Source: Pseudomonadota bacterium
Lineage (GTDB): Bacteria > Pseudomonadota > Alphaproteobacteria > Caulobacterales > Caulobacteraceae
DNA length: 49,852 nucleotides
Reading direction: 5' to 3'
NCBI GenBank assembly: GCA_023428785.1
Contig: JAEYWU010000121.1
Location: 1 to 49,852 of the forward strand
Both the position numbers and the translations under genes were made by a program. Positions 7,800 to 15,720 of the stretch are shown here, piece by piece. Each line of letters starts with the position of its first letter. Within the stretch, counting starts at the first letter, position 1. The notes under the pieces were generated by a model, which saw only the letters and a program-made list of their open reading frames with translations, was not told the origin of the DNA and searched no databases.

Positions 7800-7812
7800 A
7801 TCGAGGCGAACC

Positions 7813-9399
7813 ATGCTGGAAGCGAACCTGAAGACCCAACTCGAGGGCTATCTGAAGAACATCGTGCATCCGGTGGAGCTGATCGCCTCGCTGGATGCCG
7901 GGCCGAAGTCGCGCGAGCTGGCCTCGCTGCTGGAAGACATCGTCTCGGTCGCCCACGGCAAGGTCGAGATGGGCCCCGAGGGCGACGATGCGCGCCGGCC
8001 CAGCTTCCTGATCCGCCGCAAGGGCACCGACATCGGCGTGCGGTTCGCCGGCGTGCCGCTGGGCCATGAGTTCACCTCGCTGGTGCTTGCGCTGCTGCAC
8101 GTGGGCGGCCATCCGTCCAAGGCCGCACCCGAGCTTATCGAACAGATCGCGGCGCTGGAGGGCGATTTCGCCTTCGAGACCTATTTCTCCCTGTCGTGCC
8201 AGAACTGCCCCGACGTGGTTCAGGCGCTGAACCTGATGAGCGCGATAAATCCGCGCATCAGCCACGTGGCCATCGACGGCGGGGTGTTCCCGGCCGAGGT
8301 CGAGGCCCGCAAGATCATGGCCGTGCCGACCGTGTTCCTGAACGGTGAGCCGTTCGGCCAGGGCCGCATGGAGCTGGAGCAGATCGTCTCCAAGCTCGAC
8401 GCCAACGCCGGCGTCCGCGCCGCCGAGGCGCTCAAAACCAAGGAGCCGTATGAGGTCCTGATCGTCGGCGGCGGCCCGGCGGGCGCGGCCTCGGCCATCT
8501 ACGCCGCGCGCAAGGGGATCCGCACTGGCCTCGTCGCGGAACGCTTCGGCGGCCAGGTGCTGGACACGATGGGCATCGAGAATTTCATCTCGGTCCCGCA
8601 CACCGAGGGCCCCAAGCTGGTCGCCCATCTGGAACAGCATGTCCGCGACTATGAGGTGGACGTCATGAACCTGCAGAAGGCGGTCAAGCTGATCCCGGCG
8701 ACCGTCGACGGCGGGCTGCATGAGGTGGTGCTGGAGAACGGCGCCAGCCTGAAGGGCCGCACGGTGGTGCTGTCGCCGGGCGCCCGCTGGCGCCAGATGA
8801 ACGTGCCGGGCGAGGACCAGTACCGCAACAAGGGCGTGGCCTATTGCCCGCACTGCGACGGGCCGCTGTTCAAGGGCAAGCGCGTGGCCGTAATCGGTGG
8901 CGGCAACTCGGGCGTCGAGGCCGCGATCGACCTGGCCGGGATCGTGGCCCATGTGACCCTGATCGAATACGACAGCCAGCTCCGCGCCGATGCGGTGCTG
9001 CAGGCCAAGCTGGCGACCCTGCCGAACGTTCGGGTGATCAAGTCGGCCCTGACCACCGAGGTCCGGGGCGACGGCGAGAAGGTCTCGGGTCTGGTCTATC
9101 GGGACCGGAACTCGGACGAGACGCACGAGGTCCAGCTGGAAGGGATCTTCGTCCAGATCGGCTTGGTCCCGAACACCGAGTGGCTGAAGGACGCCGTGGC
9201 CCTGACGCCGCGCGGCGAGATCGAGGTCGACCATCGCGGCGAGACGTCCCAGCGGGGCATCTTCGCGGCGGGCGACGCGACCACCACGCCCTACAAGCAG
9301 ATCGTCATCGCCATGGGCGAAGGGTCGAAAGCGGCGCTGTCGGCGTTCGACTACCTGATCCGCACGGTGCCGGCGGAAGAGGCCTCGCAGGCGGCCTAG
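7813..9399 (+). CDS. ahpF: Alkyl hydroperoxide reductase F (flavoprotein disulfide reductase)
   Basis: FAD enzyme that passes electrons from NAD(P)H to AhpC. The 528-residue protein has the AhpF order: an N-terminal double thioredoxin-fold domain with redox pair Cys129-x-x-Cys132 (SCQNC), an FAD-binding GGGPAGAAS motif near residue 218, the catalytic pair Cys345-x-x-Cys348 (CPHC), and an NAD-binding GGGNSGVEAA. The open frame continues upstream to 7624, but the ATG at 7813 matches family N-termini (MLEANLKTQLEGYL) and follows a GAGGCGAA ribosome site. Its TAG stop shares bases with the stop of the convergent rnhB gene. Confidence 0.97.
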   Translation: MLEANLKTQLEGYLKNIVHPVELIASLDAGPKSRELASLLEDIVSVAHGKVEMGPEGDDARRPSFLIRRKGTDIGVRFAGVPLGHEFTSLVLALLHVGGHPSKAAPELIEQIAALEGDFAFETYFSLSCQNCPDVVQALNLMSAINPRISHVAIDGGVFPAEVEARKIMAVPTVFLNGEPFGQGRMELEQIVSKLDANAGVRAAEALKTKEPYEVLIVGGGPAGAASAIYAARKGIRTGLVAERFGGQVLDTMGIENFISVPHTEGPKLVAHLEQHVRDYEVDVMNLQKAVKLIPATVDGGLHEVVLENGASLKGRTVVLSPGARWRQMNVPGEDQYRNKGVAYCPHCDGPLFKGKRVAVIGGGNSGVEAAIDLAGIVAHVTLIEYDSQLRADAVLQAKLATLPNVRVIKSALTTEVRGDGEKVSGLVYRDRNSDETHEVQLEGIFVQIGLVPNTEWLKDAVALTPRGEIEVDHRGETSQRGIFAAGDATTTPYKQIVIAMGEGSKAALSAFDYLIRTVPAEEASQAA

Positions 9400-10040
9400 G
9401 CCGCCTCGCCCGGCGAGGGGCGGAAGAGGTCGCGCTGTTCGATCAGGGCCCGGATCGGGGCGAAGGTCGTGCGGTGGATCGGGCAGGGGCCCAGCCGGTG
9501 CAGGGCCTCGACGTGGATCGGGGCGTGGTAGCCCTTGTGGCTGGCGAAGCCGTAGCCGGGGAACTGTTCGTCCGCCTCTATCATGACCCGGTCGCGGGCC
9601 TGTTTGGCGAGGATGGAGGCCGCGGCGATTGAGGCCGAGCGGCCGTCGCCGCCGACCACCGTCTGGATGTCGCAGGGCAGTTTGAAGCGGTAGTTGCCGT
9701 CGACCAGGGCGAACAGCGGCTGGGGATCGAGCGCCTCGATGGCGCGGCACATGGCCAGACCCGTGGCGTGCAGGATGTTGAGCTCGGCGATCTCCTCGAC
9801 CGAGGCGAAGGCGACGGCCCAGGCGACGGCCTTTCGCTTGATCTCGGCCTCGAGCCGGTCGCGCTCGGCGAAGGAGAGCTTCTTGGAATCGTCGAGGCCT
9901 TTGAGACGGGTTCCGGGCTTTAGGATGACCGCCGCCGCCGAGACGGGCCCGGCCCACGGGCCCCGGCCGGCCTCGTCCACGCCGCAGACGGGCTGGAGGC
10001 AGGCGCGTTCGAGGGAGAGGTTGGGGCCGGGCCTTGGCAT
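9396..10040 (-). CDS. rnhB: Ribonuclease HII
   Basis: Endonuclease that cuts the RNA strand of RNA-DNA hybrids and starts removal of misincorporated ribonucleotides. From the ATG at 10040 the protein has 214 residues, the usual length; a longer frame from 10112 adds 24 residues without family character. The metal-binding N-terminal motif GVDEAGRGPWAGPV (DEAGRG) and the conserved SIAAASILAKQARD segment are present. It is convergent with ahpF, and the two stop codons overlap in the tetramer CTAG at 9396-9399, leaving no room for a separate terminator. Confidence 0.95.
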   Translation of the reverse strand: MPRPGPNLSLERACLQPVCGVDEAGRGPWAGPVSAAAVILKPGTRLKGLDDSKKLSFAERDRLEAEIKRKAVAWAVAFASVEEIAELNILHATGLAMCRAIEALDPQPLFALVDGNYRFKLPCDIQTVVGGDGRSASIAAASILAKQARDRVMIEADEQFPGYGFASHKGYHAPIHVEALHRLGPCPIHRTTFAPIRALIEQRDLFRPSPGEAA

Positions 10041-10210
10041 CAGCGGGGAATAGCTCTCATCGGGGCCTGACGGAAGAACGACTCCGCGTGGTTCTCCACA
10101 CGTCGACTGCAAGAACTGGCTGCGAGCGCATCTCGCCCCTGAGCTGAGTGAAATCGCTCCAAGGCTGGCATGGCTAGCTGACGGATGACCGAGCGATTAG
10201 AGGTTTGCGG

Positions 10211-10552
10211 ATGAGCAATTCGTCGCAAAACCACGAGGAGGAACTGCGCGAGCTTGCTGAAGCCATCAACAGTCTGGAGCGCCGAACCACGCCGCCTCCA
10301 CCTCCGCCGAAGAGGAAGCCGCTGCCGACCCCCGAGCTTGGATCGACAACCGAGTTCGTCGTCTGGCTGCTGGCTTGGGGTTTCCGGTTGTTCTGGCTCG
10401 CCTGGATCGTCTTTGCTCTGGTCGTCACGCCTCCGCGCCAGATCAGCGATTGGATTGTCGTGCCGTTTTCCGGTCTCGTTTGCTGGCTGATTTTTCAGTT
10501 CCACAAGATGATCGTGGTCGCGGTCGCTCAGAGCAAATCCAGAGCGGATTAG
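10211..10552 (+). CDS. Small membrane protein, unknown
   Basis: This 113-residue protein has no family I recognise. It starts with an acidic helix (about residues 5-25), then a proline stretch of six residues followed by KRKPLP, then two hydrophobic segments (about 46-72 and 82-104) ending in a polar tail. It is probably an inner-membrane protein with its N-terminus in the cytoplasm. A TTG two codons upstream is possible, but the ATG at 10211 is preferred. It lies alone between rnhB (divergent) and tag (convergent, 2 bases apart). Confidence 0.6.
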   Translation: MSNSSQNHEEELRELAEAINSLERRTTPPPPPPKRKPLPTPELGSTTEFVVWLLAWGFRLFWLAWIVFALVVTPPRQISDWIVVPFSGLVCWLIFQFHKMIVVAVAQSKSRAD

Positions 10553-10554
10553 GC

Positions 10555-11154
10555 CTAGATCTGGCGAACGGAGGGCGCCGCGTCCAAGGTCTGCACCTCC
10601 CCATGCCGGAAGCACGGGGTGACGTGATCGTTGACCATGCCGACGGCCTGCATGAAGGCGTAGACGATGACGGGGCCGCAGAATTTGAAGCCTCGGGCCT
10701 TGAGGGCCTTGGCCATGGCTTCGGCCTCGGGCGAGGTGGTGGGGACCTCGGCGAGAGAGGCCCAGTTGTTCTGGATCGGCCGGCCGCCGACGAAGCCCCA
10801 GAGCCAGGCGGAGAAGTCCTCGCCGTTGTCGGTCATGTCGCACCAGATCTTCGCGCCGTGGATGGCGGCGTCGATCTTGGCGTTGGAGCGGACGATGCCG
10901 GCGTCGGCCATCAGGCGGGCGCGGTCGGCCTCGCCATAGGCCGCGACCTTACGGGGATCGAAGCCGTCGAAGGCTAAGCGGAAGGCCTCGCGCTTCCTCA
11001 GGATAGTGATCCAGGCCAGGCCGGCCTGAAAGCCGTCGAGCACCAGCTTCTCCCACAGGGCGCGGGCGTCATACTCGGGCACGCCCCAGTCGGTGTCGTG
11101 ATAGGCGACGTAGAGGGGGTCTGTCCCACACCAGCCGCAGCGCGATTCGGTCAT
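10555..11154 (-). CDS. tag: DNA-3-methyladenine glycosylase I
   Basis: Base-excision repair enzyme that removes 3-methyladenine from DNA. The 199-residue length matches Tag. The zinc site seen in the family is present: an N-terminal Cys in RCGWCG, a His in YHDTDWG, and a C-terminal HVTPC pair. The catalytic-pocket segment SGFQAGLAW-like (DGFQAGLAWITILRKRE) is intact. It sits between two plus-strand genes of unknown function and is probably expressed alone. The start at 11154 gives the standard MTESRCGWCG N-terminus. Confidence 0.95.
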   Translation of the reverse strand: MTESRCGWCGTDPLYVAYHDTDWGVPEYDARALWEKLVLDGFQAGLAWITILRKREAFRLAFDGFDPRKVAAYGEADRARLMADAGIVRSNAKIDAAIHGAKIWCDMTDNGEDFSAWLWGFVGGRPIQNNWASLAEVPTTSPEAEAMAKALKARGFKFCGPVIVYAFMQAVGMVNDHVTPCFRHGEVQTLDAAPSVRQI

Positions 11155-11219
11155 GGAGGGAGCTTGCCATCTCGGCCGTGCCGGGGTGAAGATCGCTTCG
11201 ACCTTGAGTGGAGCGCCTG

Positions 11220-11846
11220 ATGTTTTCCCTTCTGCTGGCCGCCAGCCTGTCGGTTTCCGCTCCCCAAGACAATCTCTGCTCGGATCCGCGCAATTGTCGC
11301 GAGGTTGGCGATGTCGAAGTGCAAGTCGGCCGGCAGATGATGGGCTTCAGCGTCAATGATACTGTGCCGTTTGTCTCCGAAGACGGCCTGACCCTGTTCG
11401 TCGGAGAATCGGTTGTGGTGCTGGTCGCGGACGATGGGACGCTGACGGTGCAGTCGAATGGGCCGGCCGCAGACATCGTCACACCCGAGAAGCTGGCGCT
11501 GGCGGCGGCCGAAATGGACGCTGCCTTCGCGGGCACCGGCCGGGATGTGGCCCCGGCCAGCGTAAATCCGGTCGCCGATGGTCGGCCGGACCGTGGTCTG
11601 CGGATCTCGCTCATGCAGGTTCCAGGCTCCGAGGAGACCGTCCTGCTAGTCGAAAACGGAGACAATCGCCAGATCGACTACCAAGCGTACATGCAGGTGC
11701 CGGGCGGGAATGGAGCCCAATACACGACCACCTGCGAGGTCATGCCCAATCTTATGGTCATGGAGCATTGGCCCCATCCGATCGCGATCATCCACCTGAG
11801 CCGGTTCCAGGAGATGCCGGCGACTGGAGGCACGGCCTGCGACTGA
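11220..11846 (+). CDS. Secreted protein of unknown function
   Basis: This 208-residue protein has an N-terminal signal peptide (MFSLLLAASLSVSA, cleavage likely before PQDN) and a mature part with Cys pairs near both ends (CSDPRNC at 19-25; two near 176 and 207), which fits disulfides in the periplasm. I do not recognise a family. A GTG four codons upstream (11208) is possible, but the ATG at 11220 puts the signal peptide directly at the N-terminus. It ends one base before the stop of the convergent photolyase gene. Confidence 0.65.
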   Translation: MFSLLLAASLSVSAPQDNLCSDPRNCREVGDVEVQVGRQMMGFSVNDTVPFVSEDGLTLFVGESVVVLVADDGTLTVQSNGPAADIVTPEKLALAAAEMDAAFAGTGRDVAPASVNPVADGRPDRGLRISLMQVPGSEETVLLVENGDNRQIDYQAYMQVPGGNGAQYTTTCEVMPNLMVMEHWPHPIAIIHLSRFQEMPATGGTACD

Positions 11847-11847
11847 G

Positions 11848-13275
11848 TTAGCCGCGCGTCTCCTTGAGCGCATCCAGGGCGCGCTGGCGGGCCATGCCGT
11901 GGTCGACGATGGGCTTGGGGTAGTTCTCGCCCAGGATCACGCCGGCGCGGTGACGGACGTGGCTGGGCGCCTCCCAAGGCTTGTGGATCCAGTCGGCGGG
12001 CATGGCGGCCAGCTCGGGCACCCAGCGGCGGACGTAGTCGCCTTTCGGGTCGAACTTCTCGCCCTGGCTGATGGGATTGAAGATCCGGAAGAAGGGCGAC
12101 GCGTCGGCGCCAGAGCCGGCGACCCACTGCCAGTTCTGGCTGTTGTTGGCGTGGTCGGCGTCGACCAGACAGTCCCAGAACCACTTCTCGCCCTCGCGCC
12201 AGTCGATCAGCAGGTCCTTGATGAGGAAGGAGGCGACGATCATGCGCACGCGGTTGTGCATCCAGCCGGTGGTCCAGAGCTGGCGCATGCCGGCGTCGAC
12301 GATCGGATAGCCGGTGACGCCGCGCGACCAGGCGCGAAAGCCCGGCGTGTCGGTGCGCCAGGCCATCTGGTCGAAGCCCTCGCGGAAGTTGCGGTTGTGC
12401 AGGGAGGGGAAGCTGTCGAGCAGCTGGATAGAGAACTCGCGCCAGGCCAGTTCGGCCACGAACTTCTCGGCGGCGCCATGCGAGACGTCGCCGTGGTCGG
12501 CGGCGTTGCGGACCGTGCGGACGACGCGCCAGGGGTCAATCTCGCCCCAGTGGAGGTAGGGCGACAGGCGGCTGGTCCCCTCGCGGTCGGGCCGGTCGCG
12601 GCCGGTGGCGTAGTCGGCCAGCGCCTCGTCGATGAAGCGGTCGAGCGCCTTGTGGGCCCCGGCCTCGCCGGGCTCCCAGTCGAAGCCGCCGGACCAGTCG
12701 GGGCGGCTCGGGTGCAGCTTGAGCGAGGCGATCGTGACGCCGTCGACGCCCTTCGCCCCCGGGATGGCTTTCGGCACGGCGCGGCCGCGGCGCTCGGGCG
12801 CCTGGTCCATCAGCGCCTTGAAGAAGGGGGTGAAGACCTTGAACGGTTGGCCCTGTTTGGTGAGGACCGATCCGGGCGGGGCCATGGAGGTGGCGTTGAA
12901 GCCGCGCGCCTCGACGTCCTTCGCTTTCAGGGCGTCGGCGATGGCCTTGTCGCGGGCCCAGGCGCGAGGCTCGAACAGCCGGTTCATGAAAACGCATTCG
13001 GCGCCCGTCTCATCGATCAGGCCGTTCAGGACCTCAGCCGAATCGCCGCGGCGGACGACGAGGCTGGCGCTCCGGTCCTTAAGGTCGGCCTCGAGCGCGC
13101 GCAGCGACTTGTCCAGCCACCAGTCCGAGGCCGCGCCGTTGGGGCGGCCATGCAGGTCGGGATCGTGGATATAGAGGGGAAGGACCGGCCGATCGGCGTC
13201 GAGGGCGGCCTCCAGCGCCGGGTTGTCGCCCAGCCGGAAATCGCGCCGAAACCACAGGATCACCGGACTTGTCAT
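11848..13275 (-). CDS. phrB: Deoxyribodipyrimidine photolyase, class I
   Basis: Light-driven flavoenzyme that splits cyclobutane pyrimidine dimers. The 475-residue protein has an N-terminal antenna-binding alpha/beta domain (VILWFRRDFRLGDN) and a C-terminal helical FAD domain with family motifs: SPYLHWGEI, ELAWREF, WMHNRVRM and NNSQNWQWVAGSG followed by FRIFNP. The frame is open upstream to 14919, but that part is antisense to kdsA; the ATG at 13275 gives the canonical start MTSPVILWFRRD. It is divergent from kdsA with an 87-base gap. Confidence 0.95.
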   Translation of the reverse strand: MTSPVILWFRRDFRLGDNPALEAALDADRPVLPLYIHDPDLHGRPNGAASDWWLDKSLRALEADLKDRSASLVVRRGDSAEVLNGLIDETGAECVFMNRLFEPRAWARDKAIADALKAKDVEARGFNATSMAPPGSVLTKQGQPFKVFTPFFKALMDQAPERRGRAVPKAIPGAKGVDGVTIASLKLHPSRPDWSGGFDWEPGEAGAHKALDRFIDEALADYATGRDRPDREGTSRLSPYLHWGEIDPWRVVRTVRNAADHGDVSHGAAEKFVAELAWREFSIQLLDSFPSLHNRNFREGFDQMAWRTDTPGFRAWSRGVTGYPIVDAGMRQLWTTGWMHNRVRMIVASFLIKDLLIDWREGEKWFWDCLVDADHANNSQNWQWVAGSGADASPFFRIFNPISQGEKFDPKGDYVRRWVPELAAMPADWIHKPWEAPSHVRHRAGVILGENYPKPIVDHGMARQRALDALKETRG

Positions 13276-13362
13276 GCTATCCCCGCCCTTTGCCTTGCGA
13301 ACACCTTGCCCTAGCGCCACTTTCCGCGCAGTGAAACGCGCCAATAGCAAGGACGGCTCGCC

Positions 13363-14214
13363 GTGACCGCGCCCAACGCAAAAATCGAAATCAAGACCGC
13401 TCGCCCTGTGACCATCGGAGGCGGAGAACGCCTGAGCTTCATCGCCGGCCCCTGCCAGATGGAAAGCCGCCAGCACGCGCTGGAAACGGCCGCCGCGATC
13501 AAGGAAATCGCCGACCGTCTGGGCGTCGGCATGATCTACAAGACCAGCTACGACAAGGCGAACCGAACCTCGGCCAACGCCCAGCGGGGCATCGGCCTGA
13601 AGGACAGCCTGCCGATCTTCGCCGAGATCCGCGAGACGACCGGCATGCCGACCCTGACGGACGTGCACGAGATCGACCACTGCGCGCCGGTCGGCGAGGC
13701 GGTGGATGTGATCCAGATCCCGGCCTTCCTGTGCCGCCAGACGGACCTGCTGCTTGCGGCGGCCAAGACCGGCCGGGCCATCAACATCAAGAAGGGCCAG
13801 TTCCTGGCCCCGTGGGACATGAAGAACGTGATCGCCAAGGTCACGGGCGCCGGCAATCCGAACGTCATGGCCTGCGAGCGGGGCGCCAGCTTCGGCTACA
13901 ATACGCTGGTGTCGGACATGCGCTCGCTGCCGATCATGAAGGAGATCGGCTGCCCGATCGTCTATGACGCGACCCATTCGGTGCAACAGCCGGGCGGGCA
14001 GGGGACGTCGTCCGGCGGCCAGCGCGAGTTCGTGCCGGTGCTGGCGCGGGCGGCGGTGGCGGTCGGCGTCGACTGCGTCTTCATGGAGACCCACCCGGAC
14101 CCGGACCATGCGCCGTCGGACGGGCCCAACATGGTGCCGCTCAGCCAGTTCGAGGCCCTGTGCGCCGAACTGCTGGAATACGACGCCCTGTCCAAGCGAC
14201 GTCAGGCGGCCTGA
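13363..14214 (+). CDS. kdsA: 3-deoxy-8-phosphooctulonate (KDO-8-P) synthase
   Basis: Condenses phosphoenolpyruvate with arabinose 5-phosphate, giving the KDO precursor for the lipopolysaccharide inner core. The 283-residue protein shows the KdsA motifs FIAGPCQMES, YKTSYDKANRTS, QIPAFLCRQTDLL, FGYNTLVSDMR, YDATHSVQQPGG and the metal/substrate region ETHPDPDHAPSDGPNM. The GTG start at 13363 follows an AAGGA ribosome site. It heads a run of envelope genes (two glycosyltransferases and a lipid A-type acyltransferase), all on the same strand with gaps of at most 6 bases. Confidence 0.97.
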   Translation: MTAPNAKIEIKTARPVTIGGGERLSFIAGPCQMESRQHALETAAAIKEIADRLGVGMIYKTSYDKANRTSANAQRGIGLKDSLPIFAEIRETTGMPTLTDVHEIDHCAPVGEAVDVIQIPAFLCRQTDLLLAAAKTGRAINIKKGQFLAPWDMKNVIAKVTGAGNPNVMACERGASFGYNTLVSDMRSLPIMKEIGCPIVYDATHSVQQPGGQGTSSGGQREFVPVLARAAVAVGVDCVFMETHPDPDHAPSDGPNMVPLSQFEALCAELLEYDALSKRRQAA

Positions 14215-14220
14215 TCGGCC

Positions 14221-14991
14221 GTGGCGCGCGTCAGGCTCAGCTGCTGCATCATCGCGTTCAACGAGGCGGACCGGATCGCCCGCTGCATTGAGGCCGTGCG
14301 CGCGATCGCCGACGACATCGTGGTGGTGGATAGCGGCTCGACGGATCAGACGGTCGAGATCGCCCGGTCGCTGGGTGCGCGCGTCTGGTACCGGGCCTGG
14401 GACGGCTATGGGCCGCAGAAGCGGTTCGCCGAGGAGTGCGCGGCCTACGACTGGATCCTGAACCTGGACTGCGACGAGGTGGTCACCGAGCCGCTGGCGC
14501 ACGAGATCGCGACCCTGCTGTCGGTCGGGCAGCCGCCGCTGCCGGCCTATCGGGTGAAGATGCCGACCGTATTCCCGGGAGCGACAAAGCCGCGTCTCTG
14601 GGCCGAGGGTCACAACTATGTGCGGCTGTATGACCGGCGAAAGGTGCGGTTCCGCGACAGCCTGGTCCATGACACGGTCGACACCCAGCATCATCAGGTG
14701 GGTCAGCTCGAGAACATCGCGCTGCACTATTCGAACCGGTCGATCGAGCATGTGCGCCAGAAGCTGGACCGCTACACCCAGCTGCAGGCCAAGGAGCTGC
14801 GGAAGTCGCCGCTTATGGTGATGCTGCGGCTGCCGTTCGAATATCCGCTGGTCTTCTTCCGCTATTACATTCTGCGCCGGAACTTCACGGGCGGGTCCTT
14901 CGGATTTCAATCGAGCCACATCGCCGCCGAGATGCGGGTCAAACGGCTGCTGCGTATCCTGAGGGCGCAGCGCGAGGGGCAGGCGGCATGA
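14221..14991 (+). CDS. Family 2 glycosyltransferase, LPS-core type (WaaE/LgtF-like)
   Basis: Predicted glucosyltransferase of the inner-core type, 256 residues with a GT-A fold. It starts with RLSCCIIAFNEADRI, has DDIVVVDSGSTD (nucleotide-sugar binding) and the metal-binding LDCDE motif in place of a plain DxD, then a conserved ENIALHYSNRSIEHV segment seen in the WaaE/KdtX family. The C-terminal basic amphipathic region suggests membrane association. The GTG start lies 6 bases after kdsA. Acceptor and sugar are inferred from the family and from the kdsA context. Confidence 0.88.
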   Translation: MARVRLSCCIIAFNEADRIARCIEAVRAIADDIVVVDSGSTDQTVEIARSLGARVWYRAWDGYGPQKRFAEECAAYDWILNLDCDEVVTEPLAHEIATLLSVGQPPLPAYRVKMPTVFPGATKPRLWAEGHNYVRLYDRRKVRFRDSLVHDTVDTQHHQVGQLENIALHYSNRSIEHVRQKLDRYTQLQAKELRKSPLMVMLRLPFEYPLVFFRYYILRRNFTGGSFGFQSSHIAAEMRVKRLLRILRAQREGQAA

Positions 14992-15719
14992 GCGACGTCA
15001 CCCTGGTTCTGACCTCGTGCGGGCGCTTCGACCTGCTGGAGGAGACGCTGGTGAGCCTGGAGGGCGCCGAGCCGAGCGGCTTCGCGCGCAAGATCATCGT
15101 CGAGGATTCCGCCAACGAGGCGGTGGCTGAGAAAATCCGGGCGCGGTTTCCGGACTATGAGCTGATCTTCAACCAGCCCAACATCGGCCAGATGCGGTCG
15201 ATCGACCGCGCCTATTCGGCGGTCGAGACCACGTACGTCTTCCATTGCGAGGACGACTGGAAGTTCGAGACGGGCCCCTTCCTGAACACATGCCGCGAGG
15301 TGCTGGAGGCTCACCCGGACATCGCGGTGGCCTGTGTGCGGCAGGTGATGGAACTGGCGCCGAAATACCGCGAGCGCCTTCAGCCGCTGGACGGGCGCGG
15401 CGATGTGCTCAGGATGCCGGCGGACGCCCATCCGGAGTGGTTCGGTTACAGCTTCAATCCGAGCCTGGTGCGGCTGGAGAGCTTCAGGCGCTATGGGCCT
15501 TATGCGGGGCACGGGTCGGAGGAGATCCTGTCCTACCGGCTCAAAAAGGACGGCTTCACCATGGCCTTCCTCAACCCCGGCTCGGCGGTCCACATCGGCG
15601 GCGAGGCGCATGTGCTGGACCCGTTCCGGAAGGAGCGGGCGAAGGGCTTCTGGCCCAAGCTGAAGCGGTCGATCGACAAGCGTGTGACCCGCATCAGGCG
15701 GCGGCTCGGGGGCGACTAG
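14988..15719 (+). CDS. Glycosyltransferase family 2-like protein
   Basis: This 243-residue protein has a GT-A type N-terminus (VTLVLTSCGRFDLLEETL), an acidic IIVEDSAN segment, an NIGQMRSIDRAY segment and the metal-binding CEDDW motif. It probably transfers a sugar to the lipopolysaccharide core, but donor and acceptor are not identifiable. Its ATG overlaps the previous glycosyltransferase stop by 4 bases (ATGA), and the next gene starts one base after its own stop, so it belongs to the same envelope operon. The C-terminus is strongly basic. Confidence 0.82.
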   Translation: MSDVTLVLTSCGRFDLLEETLVSLEGAEPSGFARKIIVEDSANEAVAEKIRARFPDYELIFNQPNIGQMRSIDRAYSAVETTYVFHCEDDWKFETGPFLNTCREVLEAHPDIAVACVRQVMELAPKYRERLQPLDGRGDVLRMPADAHPEWFGYSFNPSLVRLESFRRYGPYAGHGSEEILSYRLKKDGFTMAFLNPGSAVHIGGEAHVLDPFRKERAKGFWPKLKRSIDKRVTRIRRRLGGD

Positions 15720-15720
15720 G

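Noticed and set aside
7798..9957. 719-codon minus-strand frame across ahpF and rnhB
   Set aside because: It mirrors the ahpF coding sequence and includes part of rnhB in another frame; composition is His/Arg/Gly-rich, typical of antisense frames.
11899..13314. 471-codon plus-strand frame opposite the photolyase gene
   Set aside because: Antisense to a well-conserved enzyme; no ribosome site or family signature.
13276..14919. Upstream extension of the photolyase frame over kdsA and the first glycosyltransferase
   Set aside because: The extension is antisense to kdsA and unlike photolyases; the ATG at 13275 gives a canonical N-terminus.
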